DNA of 34,699 bases, from the NCBI GenBank assembly GCA_017881725.1, contig JADGQO010000105.1, positions 1 to 34,699 on the forward strand. Reading direction: 5' to 3'. How positions within the stretch are numbered: the stretch's first letter is position 1; every line of letters starts with the position of its first letter. The notes below the pieces were generated by a model. That model saw only the letters and a program-made list of their open reading frames with translations. It had not been told where the DNA came from and did not search any database. Below, piece after piece: positions 18,221-26,991 of this stretch. Source of the DNA: Fibrobacteria bacterium. Its GTDB lineage: Bacteria; Fibrobacterota; Fibrobacteria; UBA11236. A program made the translations under genes and the position numbers.

Positions 18221-19699
18221 TTAATACCTGAGATTCGTGATTGATTCCGGAACACGGATGCGAAGTATATGGTTACCATCACATTTTACCATGGGAGTGT
18301 ATTGTGCGGGTCCAGTTCCGATCTGATTCCAAAGTACTCTTCCGGTCATATCGAGAATTTGGATTGAATGTGAACCTTGAAGGTTTATCGACAAGTAATC
18401 CGAACCAAAAGCCACACCGAAAAGTGATTGAGCGGGGTGAATCGGGACAATGGAAACGGAGTTAGTTGGCGTTAATTTTAGCATGGCTAATCCGTGCGAT
18501 GGAACCGAAACGCTGTAGCTGCCGGACTTATTCGTACCTAGATCTGTTTTGGTCCACAAATCACGAACAGTTGCCGAGGTGGTTGCTGACCAAGGACCCA
18601 CCGTCGTCCATTTGTTCAAATCAGCCCAATTAACGGTAATGCTGGCTGTTGCACCGGAGCGGTTGAAAAGGCCCAAGGCGCGGCAATTGCCCATCATTGG
18701 TTTGGCCCATACTTCTATGTTATTCGCTGCCGAAAGTCGTTGGGCTTGAATTCCCAGTGAGTCCTGATCTACAGCAATCACTTCCTTGTTAATAAGTATG
18801 TTCAATACTTCAGAGGACATTGTACGAACGTCATTTCCGGCGATTAACGGTGCCGTCAACAGACACCACATGCCAAAATGCGCTTTGTTTTCATCTGCAT
18901 TTAACGAACCGCGACCTACTTCCAGCATATCCGGATCATTCCAACCTCCGGATTCGCCAGGCCCTCCGGGACCGGCATAAGAAAAGAGATTCACTTGCTG
19001 GTCAAGGTTGCCGGTGATGGACCCCCAACTTTGATTAATGTCGCCCGTTGTTCGCCACAACTGGCCGCCAGAACTCCTCCCAAAGGTCCAGGGATTTCCC
19101 ACGCCCCAATTGCAAATGCTGTATACAATCGGCCGTGCACTGGTGGGCCCGGCATATTTATAAATAGTATCTCCGAGCACCTTATATGCTTTGCCCGGAT
19201 TTGCGGATTGGGATGTGACTACATTGCACCAGTCCACCTTAATGTAGTCAACTCCCCAGCTTACCCATTGACGTACATCTTGACTTTCAAATCCATAAGT
19301 GGCAGCATGGCCGCTTTGATCGCAAGTTGTTTTTCCAAGTGACGTATACGCACCAAATTTCATCCCCTTACTGTGCACATAATCGGCAACGGATTTTAAA
19401 CTGTTACCCGTCCATTGATTAGTAGCGCTGATAAAGCCATTGGCATCGCGAGGCCCTTCCCAGCAGTCGTCGACATTTACATAGGTATAGCCAGCATCCT
19501 TCATGCCGTTTGTAGCCATGGCATCGGTAATGCCTTGAATGACGGTCTGGCTAATATTATTGCAGCCAAAATTATTCCAAGTGTTGAATCCCATGGGAGG
19601 GGTTTTGGCAAGTTGAGCGTGGCTATTCATCGGTGTCAGTACCATGACAAGCCATCCCAATAAGCCGGCTCCGAGAGATTTTCCGTCCAATTTGTTCAT
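18221..19699 (-). CDS. Secreted GH27 alpha-galactosidase with sorting-type C-terminal domain
   Basis: Exported alpha-galactosidase of 492 residues (GH27), which cuts terminal alpha-linked galactose from oligosaccharides or galactomannan. After a signal peptide (about 1-28, ending SHA) the barrel opens with KTPPMGFNTWNNFGC, then VDDCWEGPRDANG, the nucleophile Asp156 in YIKVDWCN, and WNDPDMLEVG with the acid/base Asp. A beta-sandwich follows to about residue 415. The last 70 residues (INLQGSHSIQILDMTGRVLW) form a sorting-type domain as used in type IX-like secretion, so the enzyme is probably surface-bound or released. The ATG at 19699 is chosen over one 15 bases upstream because GGGGGA stands just before it. 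First gene of the operon, with a LacI-type operator in its leader. Confidence 0.95.
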   Translation of the reverse strand: MNKLDGKSLGAGLLGWLVMVLTPMNSHAQLAKTPPMGFNTWNNFGCNNISQTVIQGITDAMATNGMKDAGYTYVNVDDCWEGPRDANGFISATNQWTGNSLKSVADYVHSKGMKFGAYTSLGKTTCDQSGHAATYGFESQDVRQWVSWGVDYIKVDWCNVVTSQSANPGKAYKVLGDTIYKYAGPTSARPIVYSICNWGVGNPWTFGRSSGGQLWRTTGDINQSWGSITGNLDQQVNLFSYAGPGGPGESGGWNDPDMLEVGRGSLNADENKAHFGMWCLLTAPLIAGNDVRTMSSEVLNILINKEVIAVDQDSLGIQAQRLSAANNIEVWAKPMMGNCRALGLFNRSGATASITVNWADLNKWTTVGPWSATTSATVRDLWTKTDLGTNKSGSYSVSVPSHGLAMLKLTPTNSVSIVPIHPAQSLFGVAFGSDYLSINLQGSHSIQILDMTGRVLWNQIGTGPAQYTPMVKCDGNHILRIRVPESITNLRY

Positions 19700-19722
19700 G
19701 CTTTCCCCCTGCACTTCTTCAA

Positions 19723-19736
19723 TGTAAACGTTTGCA
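19723..19736. promoter_or_regulatory. LacI-family operator before the galactoside operon
   Basis: TGTAAACGTTTGCA is a palindrome with one mismatched pair, centred on AACGTT, and matches the general LacI/GalR-family operator form. It lies 23 bp before the GH27 start codon and 115 bp from the end of the LacI-type regulator gene. A possible -10 (TATATT, read on the minus strand) stands a few bases upstream, so a bound repressor would block the start of transcription. No second copy was found near the other sugar genes. Confidence 0.75.
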
Positions 19737-19850
19737 TAAATGGAATATAATCCGCTCCCCAGTTTTTGTGTTCGCGATTTTAATTTTTTTGCGAAATAAA
19801 TTTCAGGTTTTTGCCAAGAAAACGGGGTTTTCCGAATTTTGGATCAAAAA

Positions 19851-20858
19851 TCAGGTGCTTTCGCGGACGATGAGGGTGGTCCGGCATACGGCCAACTCCG
19901 ATTTAGTCGGATTGCCCTCCTTGATTCTTTCCAACAACATTTTGGCCGCTGCGACGCCAATTTCGTAAGCGGGTTGGGAGACTGTGGTCAGCGGTGGGTT
20001 TAAGAGCGCCGAAATGGGATTGTCGCTGAAACCCGCGACGGCTAAATCCTGGGGAATCCGTACGCCGAGAGCTTTACAGGCGCGATAAATACCCAAGGCA
20101 ACCGGATCGTTCACGGCAAAAACCGCATCCGGTCGGGGGGACAGCGCCAAAAGGTGCATCCCTTCGGCTTTTCCATCTTCCTCTTCAAGTCCGCCGAAAA
20201 TCACTCCTCCCTCCGGCGCGGGAACGCGATGTTTCTTGAGCGCGTCCAGATATCCTTGCATTCGCAGCCGGCTGATCAAAAGCGATTTGGGACCGGAAAG
20301 ATGGGCAATTTTCCGATACCCGGCGCCGATGAGATATTCCGTCAAGGCGAAGGCCGCTTCGTAATCGTCGACGACGACCTTGGGCGCTTTCATTTTTTCG
20401 GGAACGCGATCGAAAAAAACCACGGGAATATTTCGTCGTATTAAACTCGTGAAGTGATCGGTGTTCCGGGAATCCTGGGACAGGGAAACGATTATGCCGG
20501 CGACTCGTTTAGACGCCAGCATTTCCGCATTGACGACTTCGCGGTCATGGCTTTCATTCGATTTGCAGACGAGCACCGTATATCCTGCCTTAAACGCGAT
20601 TTCCTCAATTCCGTCCAACGCTTCGGAAAAAAAGTGGTATTTAATGGCCGGAAGGATTACACCAATAGTTTGGGTGCTGCCGCTTTTTAAGCTCTGCGCT
20701 ACCGAATCGGGATGATAATTGAGCTTGCGCGCGACTTCCCAAACCGACTCCTTCCGCTCCTGGCTGATATTGGAGTGGTCTCGCAAGGCACGCGAAACCG
20801 TGGCCGCGGAGATCCCCAGGTGGCGGGCGATATCTTTAATGGTCGCGTTTTTTTTCAT
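19851..20858 (-). CDS. LacI-family transcriptional regulator of the galactoside operon
   Basis: LacI/GalR-family regulator of 335 residues. The N-terminal helix-turn-helix and hinge read TIKDIARHLGISAATVSRAL and NYHPDSVAQSLKSG. The periplasmic-binding-protein-like ligand domain runs from about 62 (TIGVILPAIKYHFF) to the end, with FDRVPEK, HLSGP, DAVFAVNDPVALGIY and AVAGFSDNPIS in the usual places. It lies directly upstream of the GH27-barrel-galTK-symporter genes in the same direction, and a matching operator stands in the gap. It is therefore the likely repressor of that operon, with galactose or a galactoside as inducer; the ligand is inferred. Its own ribosome site can fold into a hairpin. 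Confidence 0.93.
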   Translation of the reverse strand: MKKNATIKDIARHLGISAATVSRALRDHSNISQERKESVWEVARKLNYHPDSVAQSLKSGSTQTIGVILPAIKYHFFSEALDGIEEIAFKAGYTVLVCKSNESHDREVVNAEMLASKRVAGIIVSLSQDSRNTDHFTSLIRRNIPVVFFDRVPEKMKAPKVVVDDYEAAFALTEYLIGAGYRKIAHLSGPKSLLISRLRMQGYLDALKKHRVPAPEGGVIFGGLEEEDGKAEGMHLLALSPRPDAVFAVNDPVALGIYRACKALGVRIPQDLAVAGFSDNPISALLNPPLTTVSQPAYEIGVAAAKMLLERIKEGNPTKSELAVCRTTLIVREST

Positions 20859-20867
20859 GGGGTGTTA

Positions 20868-20880
20868 CCTTCGCCGAAGG
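20868..20880 (-). promoter_or_regulatory. Hairpin covering the ribosome binding site of the LacI-type gene
   Basis: Read on the minus strand, CCTTCGGCGAAGG folds into a five-pair stem with a GGC loop, extendable by two more pairs around a bulged C. The GAAGG arm is the only ribosome-site-like sequence before the ATG at 20858. The fold could lower translation of the repressor. This is a small structure and may be chance. Confidence 0.3.
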
Positions 20881-21196
20881 GTATCCGGTTTATGAATGCG
20901 CTGCACCTCAATGAAATGCTCCAGGAAGAAGCGGCCGAAGGCTGAATAAATCCTCGATGGTTTGAAAAATAAAGATAACTTGTTCAAGACGCGTAAATCG
21001 ATCCAACAAATTGAAAAAAAATCACCGGTCGGATTCGGAAAGTGAAGGGCATTTGGGTTGAACCACCTCGATAGCCTCAAACTCACCAGAATTTTTGAAC
21101 CTTTTCTAGTGACTGCAGTCACAGTCGTCGAGCAGTGATTTTCTAGTTTCTGGTTGTATTCACGTGTTAACGCTTCATGGAACATGGAAATGCGCA
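20881..21196. other. Divergent intergenic region with a perfect 14-bp palindrome
   Basis: The gap between the LacI-type gene (minus) and the small secreted protein gene (plus) has no coding frame I believe. It holds GTGACTGCAGTCAC at 21109-21122, a perfect palindrome, and a 9-bp direct repeat TTTTCTAGT at 21102-21110 and 21139-21147. These may be binding sites for a regulator of the plus-strand pair that begins at 21197. Confidence 0.4.
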
Positions 21197-21793
21197 ATGA
21201 AAAACATGATTTTAGCGATACTTCTGTTAGCCGTAACTGGACGCGCCGCCGTGCCCCCAAGCGGCAAGCTGGATATGAAAACCATCCAGGTGAATTTCCG
21301 CGAAGGCGAGTTGGATGCGGCTAAAACCCTGCTCGAATCTTTTTTGAGGCTTCAAGGCGGTTCCGCCACTCGGGACGAAAAAATATTCGCATATAAATAT
21401 CTCGGAGTGATTTATGCCGTCGATTCGGCTTCAGAACCCAAGGCGGAAAGTTATTTTTACCAGCTCCTTCACTTGGCGCCAAACATTGAATTGGCGGACA
21501 TGTACGTCTCCAAAAGCATTCAGGGTATTTTTGATAAGGTCAAGGGTGAGTTTCTCCATACGCAGGAGTATCGCGACCACTTCGACGCTTTCGGTAATCC
21601 ACGAAATCCCGAAAAGAGACCGCCGCTTGCCAGTCCGGCCAAAAAATCCGCCGTTGTTTCGGAACCATATAATAATGCTTGGATATGGTGGTCGGCAGGC
21701 GCGGTTGCAACTGTGGGAGCGGGTGTGGCCGTTTGGATGATGGAAAGCAATGGAACATCATCCAACGCGAATCATATAACGGGCAGGCTTTAA
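21197..21793 (+). CDS. Small secreted TPR-like protein with C-terminal membrane segment
   Basis: Predicted envelope protein of 198 residues, family not recognised. A signal peptide (about 1-18) is followed by a helical region with a tetratricopeptide-like look. It has FREGELDAAKTLLESFLRLQ, then KIFAYKYLGVIYAV and KAESYFYQLLHLAPN, then a short helix with VSKSIQGIFDKVKGEF. A hydrophobic stretch near the end (WIWWSAGAVATVGAGVAVWM) looks like a membrane segment. The overall plan resembles envelope proteins with a TPR-like domain plus a membrane tail. The start is the ATG that gives the signal peptide; the ribosome site is weak. Its stop is one base before the next ATG, so it is coupled to the large Ig-like lipoprotein and may help place it. 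Confidence 0.75.
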   Translation: MKNMILAILLLAVTGRAAVPPSGKLDMKTIQVNFREGELDAAKTLLESFLRLQGGSATRDEKIFAYKYLGVIYAVDSASEPKAESYFYQLLHLAPNIELADMYVSKSIQGIFDKVKGEFLHTQEYRDHFDAFGNPRNPEKRPPLASPAKKSAVVSEPYNNAWIWWSAGAVATVGAGVAVWMMESNGTSSNANHITGRL

Positions 21794-21794
21794 A

Positions 21795-24700
21795 ATGAAA
21801 ATATTCAAACGACTCATTGCGTTAAGCCTGCTTGCATTTTTGGTCTGGACTTGCAACACATCGGATTCAACGGGTCCGGATACAATTTCCTTGACACTTT
21901 CGGATTCCTTGAAATCCATCCTAAAAAAAGACGATTCCCTGGTGGTTTTGCGCTTTGATATAAAAGGATCAGGGACGAACGATACTTTGTTTCAGGACAC
22001 CCTTTATCATGGATTATACAACTCACCGGACCAATTGGGCAATTTACAATTACCTCCGCCGACCTTATCGAATTTCCTGATTGTGTTCAATGTTTATCGA
22101 AATGGTCAAAAAATTCTGAGTCGAGAATTGGCTTTTACCAATGGAAAACCCGGTACGTCCCAAGGCATTTCCATAAGCATTGATTCGACAAAAAAGGTTC
22201 CCGTGGATACCGTCACGAAACCGAAAGGGAGAGGAATCGTCGCGGTGAATCCCAAGACCATCAATTTTAACGTGGGCGGGCTCTCAACTACCCTTCATGC
22301 CTCAATCACACCCGATTCCATGAGCCAAGCGGTTATTTGGAAGTCTACCGATTCAACGATTGCTACTGTCACTCCCGGCGGGCTGGTGACGCCGGTAAAA
22401 GTGGGTCGTGTAGTCATCCGCGCTCGGTCGGTTGCCGATACCAGCGCCCTGGATTCGGCGTCGATAAATGTCCAGGCAGCGATTGCTACCAGCGTACAAA
22501 TCTTGAATTCTTCTCCGCTTTCCTTGCCATTTAATGATTCCGGGACCACGCTGGAGGCCCAGGTTTACCCCACTGGTTCGGCACAAGAAGTTTCCTGGTC
22601 CATTTCAGATTCGACAATCGCGTCGGTGAATGTCCAAGGTCGCATCGTAACGTACAAATTGGGCCAAGCCCAAATCATAGCCAAAGTAAAGTCCAATCCA
22701 ACCCTTACCGCTACCTTGACTCTTTCCGTAATTCAACCAAATCTCGTGACCAACATCACCGTCAAGCCTGATTCCATGACTTTGTTTTTGGGCGGCGCTC
22801 CCGGTCAATTGACCGTTGGTATGACTCCCGCCGACTCAACCAATGTTGCCCAGTACCGATCTGGTGATATCGCCGTAGCCAATGTTTCCAATGGCGGAAA
22901 GGTGACGGCCGTAACGCCAGGTTTGGTGGAAATTTATGCCAATCCACTTGGGTACTTGAACCTGAAGGATTCATGCAAAGTAACAGTAAAAAAAGATCCG
23001 CCGATTTTAACCGCAGGGAATGATCGTCAAATCAATATCGGCGATACCGTGATTTTCCCCCTGCATGTGACACAGATTTACGGAAACATCCAAGCGTTGA
23101 AATGGGATTTTAACGGCGATGGCGTATGGGAGGATTCGACCAAGGCGTCAGGTTCGGATACTATCGTAAACGTTGGTTACCGATATTCCCAAGCGGGAAC
23201 TTTTCAGGCGGCCTTTTATGTGAGGGACGGTGAGGGCAACGTTACGACGGTCACTAGGCGTGTTTTGGTGGGCAGCAAGGCCCCTTTTGTCGATATCATA
23301 AAACCTTCTGCGAAAGATACGACGATCAAAGTGAACCGCTTTACCTTGGTTTATTTGGTTGACACAGTTCAATTCACAAAATTTCTCACTTTGCTGGAGG
23401 GGTTTAACCATATCGTTGTCTCAGATACAGGTAAAACAAGCGGTCTCGTGGGTACGGATACCGTTAATATTAGGGTCGATAGTAAGCCACCGATCGTGAA
23501 AATCACTTCCCCCACAAAAGGGTTCATCACAAAAAATGCAACCGTACCGGTGACCTGGACAGTTGATGGTGGTCCGGTTCAAAGCAATTCGGAACCGCTG
23601 GGCGGCAAACAGGATTCCATTAAAATTGTTCGCGCCGGAACGGATTCAGTGGGTAACCAAGCCTCCGACACCGTGATAATCGTTCGCGATACAATTCCAC
23701 CCGGTCCGCCAATATTTATTACTTCCTCAGGCGCTTCACCGGACACGACTAATGCGCGACAACCCAATTGGCAATGGAAAAGCGCCGGCGGCGGAAATCA
23801 CAGTTTCCACATCATTCTGCAGGATTCCTTAGCCACGGTGATTACCGATACCAACATACTGGACACTTTATTTCAAGCGAAACGCACCTTATCCGACGGC
23901 CGGTACCCGCTCTCCGTTTCAGAATCCGACTTGGCGGGCAATGTTTCAAGTACCGCAAAGAGAACCGTTGTGGTGCGGACAGTGGGCCCAAATGTGAAAA
24001 TCACCTCGCCTGTCGGGGGATTATTGACCAACTTGAATTCCGTGGCTGTCGTTTGGATTGTGAATGCCGTAAACCAAGCATCCCAGACGACTGAGGATTT
24101 AACCGGTAAATCCGGCCCCGTCATGATTCGCCGACAAGCCACCGATGCGCTAGGGAATATCGGTGCGGACTCCGTTTCCATTACGGTCGATCGATCGATT
24201 CCCAATGCACCTTCAGTTATCACTCCTCCGACGCCGACACGGAATACCAAACCGACTTGGAGCTGGGCCAGCACTGGTGGTGGAGGTAATGGGACTTTCC
24301 AATATCAATTGGATACCAACACAGCGGTGGTGACGACCGCATTGTCCTTCACTCCCATTACGTCGCTCGACGAAGGAACGCACAGTCTGAAAATACAGGA
24401 AAGAAATAATGCCAGCACCTGGTCAGCCCAGGCATCGTCTTCGGTTCTGATAAAATCGGCGCCGCTCGCTCCCGTGGTATCTGTTACCGCCGCGCTGACA
24501 AACTCTCCCAAATGGACCTGGGTCCCCGCTTCATCCAGCGGTGGTAATGGAAATTACGTTTACCAAGTGGATGGGGGGACGAATTCAGCCGCCCAATCCG
24601 TCACTCAATATGCGCCGGTTCTTAGCGAAGGTTCGCATACGCTTTGCGTTTCCGAACAGGACGTGATTGGGGCCGGCGCTCAAGGATGCAAAACCTTGCA

Positions 24701-25805
24701 GGTGGATTTGACCGCACCTGCTCTGTCCATCACCGCGCCTACGGGAATGGCGAAGGTTTTCTCTAATAATCCAAATGCATCGGGTACGGCTTCGGATGCG
24801 AACGGCATTAAAACCATTTCCTATATATTGAACTCCGGAACGCCGCAAAGTTTTGCCTTTACGAGTAGTCCATGGGCTCTTAATTCAATTCCATGGGCGG
24901 AAGATCGAAATATTCTAGTCGTAACGATTACCGATAACGCGGGAAATCCCTCCACGGTTCGAGATACTGTTTATAAAAAGTCGAACGTGATTTTTGTTCG
25001 TAAGACCGCGACTGGTGATGGGACATCCTGGGCGAATGCATTTGGGGAGATGAATAAACCGCTTAGTAGTTCCGCTTCAATTTCAGGAAAATCAATCTGG
25101 GTATCGGCTGGAACGTATTCGCCGACTGCTGCGCAGGCGAGCCTTGGAAATGGGATGTATATTTGGGACTCCGATTCTCTATACGGAGGCTTTCCATCGG
25201 ACGGTAGCGCATTTTTAACTACTATGCGGGATCCTTTATCGAATTTGACTGATATTCAAGATCCAACGGGCCAAGAAAACCTTGTCTCGGTTAACGGTGA
25301 TAATATTTTAATACATGGTTTCGTATTTGAGAAATCTGGTGGTACTTTTTCAAGTAGTGGAAATTCTGGAATAAAAATAATTAAATGCACATTTCGAAAT
25401 TTTGATAATTCTTCTGAATCGACTCCAGTTGTTGTTAATTCAGACGGAACGACTTTGATTGATAGTTGTTTGTTTTCAAAACTACGTTACACACATAAGG
25501 GCGCGTTGCAAGGCTCTGGATTTACAATATCGAACTCTACATTTTCAAGTAATCAGGCATCGTATAATGCAGGAGGATTAACTGTTCAAACGGGTGGAGA
25601 TGTAGTTATGCATGATATGACTTTTCTAAACAATTATATTGAAGATCCTGTAACATTTGGCTTAACATTTGTTCATGTTTCCGCAAGTGGTGGAAATTTA
25701 ATCTATCAAAAATCCACATGTTCTTTTGATAAGAATGGTGATGGCGTACTAAAAAATGATGGATCAGGAATCTCCGAAGACGGCGGTTCGGTGGTCGCTT
25801 ATTGA
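21795..25805 (+). CDS. Large Ig-like/PKD/beta-helix surface lipoprotein
   Basis: Predicted surface protein of 1336 residues. The signal segment ends in LVWTC (Cys20), a non-ideal lipobox, followed by NTSDSTGPD. Three bacterial Ig-like (Big_2) domains follow at about 146-400, each with ...IWKSTDSTIATV- or VSWSISDSTIASV-type cores. A PKD domain with KWDFNGDGVWEDS and VRDGEGNVTTV lies at about 401-495. A run of further sandwich repeats (500-1060) has DTIPPGPP-type joints. From about 1065 a right-handed beta-helix begins with the typical FVRKTATGDGTSWANAF. Adhesion or glycan binding is likely; no catalytic residues are evident. The C-terminal part is far more AT-rich than the rest: by hand count 17 of 60 bases are G or C at 25381-25440, against 35 of 60 at 24661-24720. 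No sorting domain closes the protein. Confidence 0.88.
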   Translation: MKIFKRLIALSLLAFLVWTCNTSDSTGPDTISLTLSDSLKSILKKDDSLVVLRFDIKGSGTNDTLFQDTLYHGLYNSPDQLGNLQLPPPTLSNFLIVFNVYRNGQKILSRELAFTNGKPGTSQGISISIDSTKKVPVDTVTKPKGRGIVAVNPKTINFNVGGLSTTLHASITPDSMSQAVIWKSTDSTIATVTPGGLVTPVKVGRVVIRARSVADTSALDSASINVQAAIATSVQILNSSPLSLPFNDSGTTLEAQVYPTGSAQEVSWSISDSTIASVNVQGRIVTYKLGQAQIIAKVKSNPTLTATLTLSVIQPNLVTNITVKPDSMTLFLGGAPGQLTVGMTPADSTNVAQYRSGDIAVANVSNGGKVTAVTPGLVEIYANPLGYLNLKDSCKVTVKKDPPILTAGNDRQINIGDTVIFPLHVTQIYGNIQALKWDFNGDGVWEDSTKASGSDTIVNVGYRYSQAGTFQAAFYVRDGEGNVTTVTRRVLVGSKAPFVDIIKPSAKDTTIKVNRFTLVYLVDTVQFTKFLTLLEGFNHIVVSDTGKTSGLVGTDTVNIRVDSKPPIVKITSPTKGFITKNATVPVTWTVDGGPVQSNSEPLGGKQDSIKIVRAGTDSVGNQASDTVIIVRDTIPPGPPIFITSSGASPDTTNARQPNWQWKSAGGGNHSFHIILQDSLATVITDTNILDTLFQAKRTLSDGRYPLSVSESDLAGNVSSTAKRTVVVRTVGPNVKITSPVGGLLTNLNSVAVVWIVNAVNQASQTTEDLTGKSGPVMIRRQATDALGNIGADSVSITVDRSIPNAPSVITPPTPTRNTKPTWSWASTGGGGNGTFQYQLDTNTAVVTTALSFTPITSLDEGTHSLKIQERNNASTWSAQASSSVLIKSAPLAPVVSVTAALTNSPKWTWVPASSSGGNGNYVYQVDGGTNSAAQSVTQYAPVLSEGSHTLCVSEQDVIGAGAQGCKTLQVDLTAPALSITAPTGMAKVFSNNPNASGTASDANGIKTISYILNSGTPQSFAFTSSPWALNSIPWAEDRNILVVTITDNAGNPSTVRDTVYKKSNVIFVRKTATGDGTSWANAFGEMNKPLSSSASISGKSIWVSAGTYSPTAAQASLGNGMYIWDSDSLYGGFPSDGSAFLTTMRDPLSNLTDIQDPTGQENLVSVNGDNILIHGFVFEKSGGTFSSSGNSGIKIIKCTFRNFDNSSESTPVVVNSDGTTLIDSCLFSKLRYTHKGALQGSGFTISNSTFSSNQASYNAGGLTVQTGGDVVMHDMTFLNNYIEDPVTFGLTFVHVSASGGNLIYQKSTCSFDKNGDGVLKNDGSGISEDGGSVVAY

Positions 25806-26229
25806 CTTGCTCCATGTGGTATTGATCACAAGTACGCATTTACCTCACTAAAACCCCAATTTCATTCCTGCCCCGCGTGGTTTCCAGAATAACCTCCTGG
25901 TGGGTTCCGGGTTGAATCGTGCGTCCTAAAAGGTCCAACAGGCTCCCATCCACACTAGTCCCAGGTTTAAATCCCTTGTAAGGACAGATGATGGCAACGC
26001 TTAGGGTTTTTGATCCCTGGATTGCGTCTAATACAGTATATTTTGAGAATATGCACTATCCAAGTAAATCCGCAAGCACAGCCTTATCGATCCATGGGGG
26101 AGTCGCCTTCGACGCCTTCGATTTGGCCGGGTCTATTGACGAGCTTCGGCTCGGTGGTGGGATGACGAATGCAGGTGGCAACATGCCGCGTTTTGTTCCC
26201 AAAGTCTTTCAAGCGCGTTGGAGCATCCC
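25806..26229. other. Intergenic stretch with gene remnants
   Basis: No intact gene is seen. The minus strand holds the remnant sorting tail described at 25840-26055. On the plus strand, the frame through about 26075-26175 reads LSIHGGVAFDAFDLAGSIDELRL, which looks like the last strands of a LamG-type lectin domain (usual ending G-x-IDEVRI), with no start or remainder. GGAG at 26219-26222 is the ribosome site for the nucleosidase gene. Confidence 0.4.
25840..26055 (-). pseudogene. Remnant C-terminal sorting domain of a lost secreted protein
   Basis: A 71-codon minus-strand frame without a start ends in a normal stop at 25840. It reads VDGSLLDLLGRTIQPGTHQE and then VILETTRGRNEIGVLV, matching the pattern of sorting-type tails (D-x-x-GR, turn, Gly, two strands) such as that of the GH27 enzyme. 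Upstream the frame meets a stop at 26056-26058 and nothing like an enzyme is visible. It is best read as the 3' end of a deleted gene. Short length keeps confidence modest. Confidence 0.42.
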
Positions 26230-26991
26230 ATGAACATGCAGGAAAAGTTGCCGGATACTTCGGGTGCACCGGACGCGGGATTGTCGTCGCTGTTCGAGAA
26301 GGTGGGAATACTCGGCGCCATGGACGCGGAAATCGCCGAGTTCCTGAAACATGCGGAAATATTGGGCCGAACCGAGTGGCGCGGGTTTACTTTCCATCGG
26401 GTAAAGCTAGCCGGCCGTCACGTTATCTTGGTCAAATGCGGAATCGGCAAAGTGCATGCCGCCCTAGTCACGCAGCATTTGATCGACACCTATTCGCCCA
26501 CCAGCCTGATTTTTACCGGCGTGGCCGGAGCCTTGAACCCGGCCTACGAGATCGGGGACGTGGTCATCAGTCGCGATTGCATCCAGCATGACGTGGACGG
26601 TCGCGCCTTGGGATTCGCGCGCGGCAATATATTGTACACCGACTTGAAGGTCTTTGCGGCCCATCCGGCGCTGGTAGATTTGGCGCGCACCACCCGAGTT
26701 GATGGACATCATTTGCACGTGGGTCGCATATTAACCGGCGATCAATTCATGACTCGCGATGAAATCAACCATCATCGGTATATGCTGGACGAATTGGCCG
26801 GCGATGCTGTGGAGATGGAAGGCGGCGCTATGGCCCAGGTATGCGCCATCAATGGGTTGCCGTACTTGGTCATCCGCACCATTTCTGATCGCGCCGATGG
26901 CGATGCGGTTTTGGATTTCAACCGGTTCTTACCTCTGGTGGCGCACAACTCCTATGCCGTCGTGCGGCATATTCTGAACTCGCTGCGTTGA
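26230..26991 (+). CDS. mtnN: 5'-methylthioadenosine/S-adenosylhomocysteine nucleosidase
   Basis: Cytoplasmic nucleosidase of 253 residues that removes adenine from methylthioadenosine and S-adenosylhomocysteine in methyl-donor recycling. The catalytic pattern is present: GILGAMDAEI with its Glu, CGIGKVHAA, FTGVAGAL, VEMEGGAMAQV and the Asp in RTISDRAD. A 25-residue N-terminal extension precedes the core, and a loop in the middle (residues about 115-150) looks longer than in E. coli. The ATG at 26230 is chosen because TTGGAGC lies seven bases before it; an upstream TTG start is less likely. It stands alone, with remnants before it and a convergent gene after it. Confidence 0.93.
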   Translation: MNMQEKLPDTSGAPDAGLSSLFEKVGILGAMDAEIAEFLKHAEILGRTEWRGFTFHRVKLAGRHVILVKCGIGKVHAALVTQHLIDTYSPTSLIFTGVAGALNPAYEIGDVVISRDCIQHDVDGRALGFARGNILYTDLKVFAAHPALVDLARTTRVDGHHLHVGRILTGDQFMTRDEINHHRYMLDELAGDAVEMEGGAMAQVCAINGLPYLVIRTISDRADGDAVLDFNRFLPLVAHNSYAVVRHILNSLR

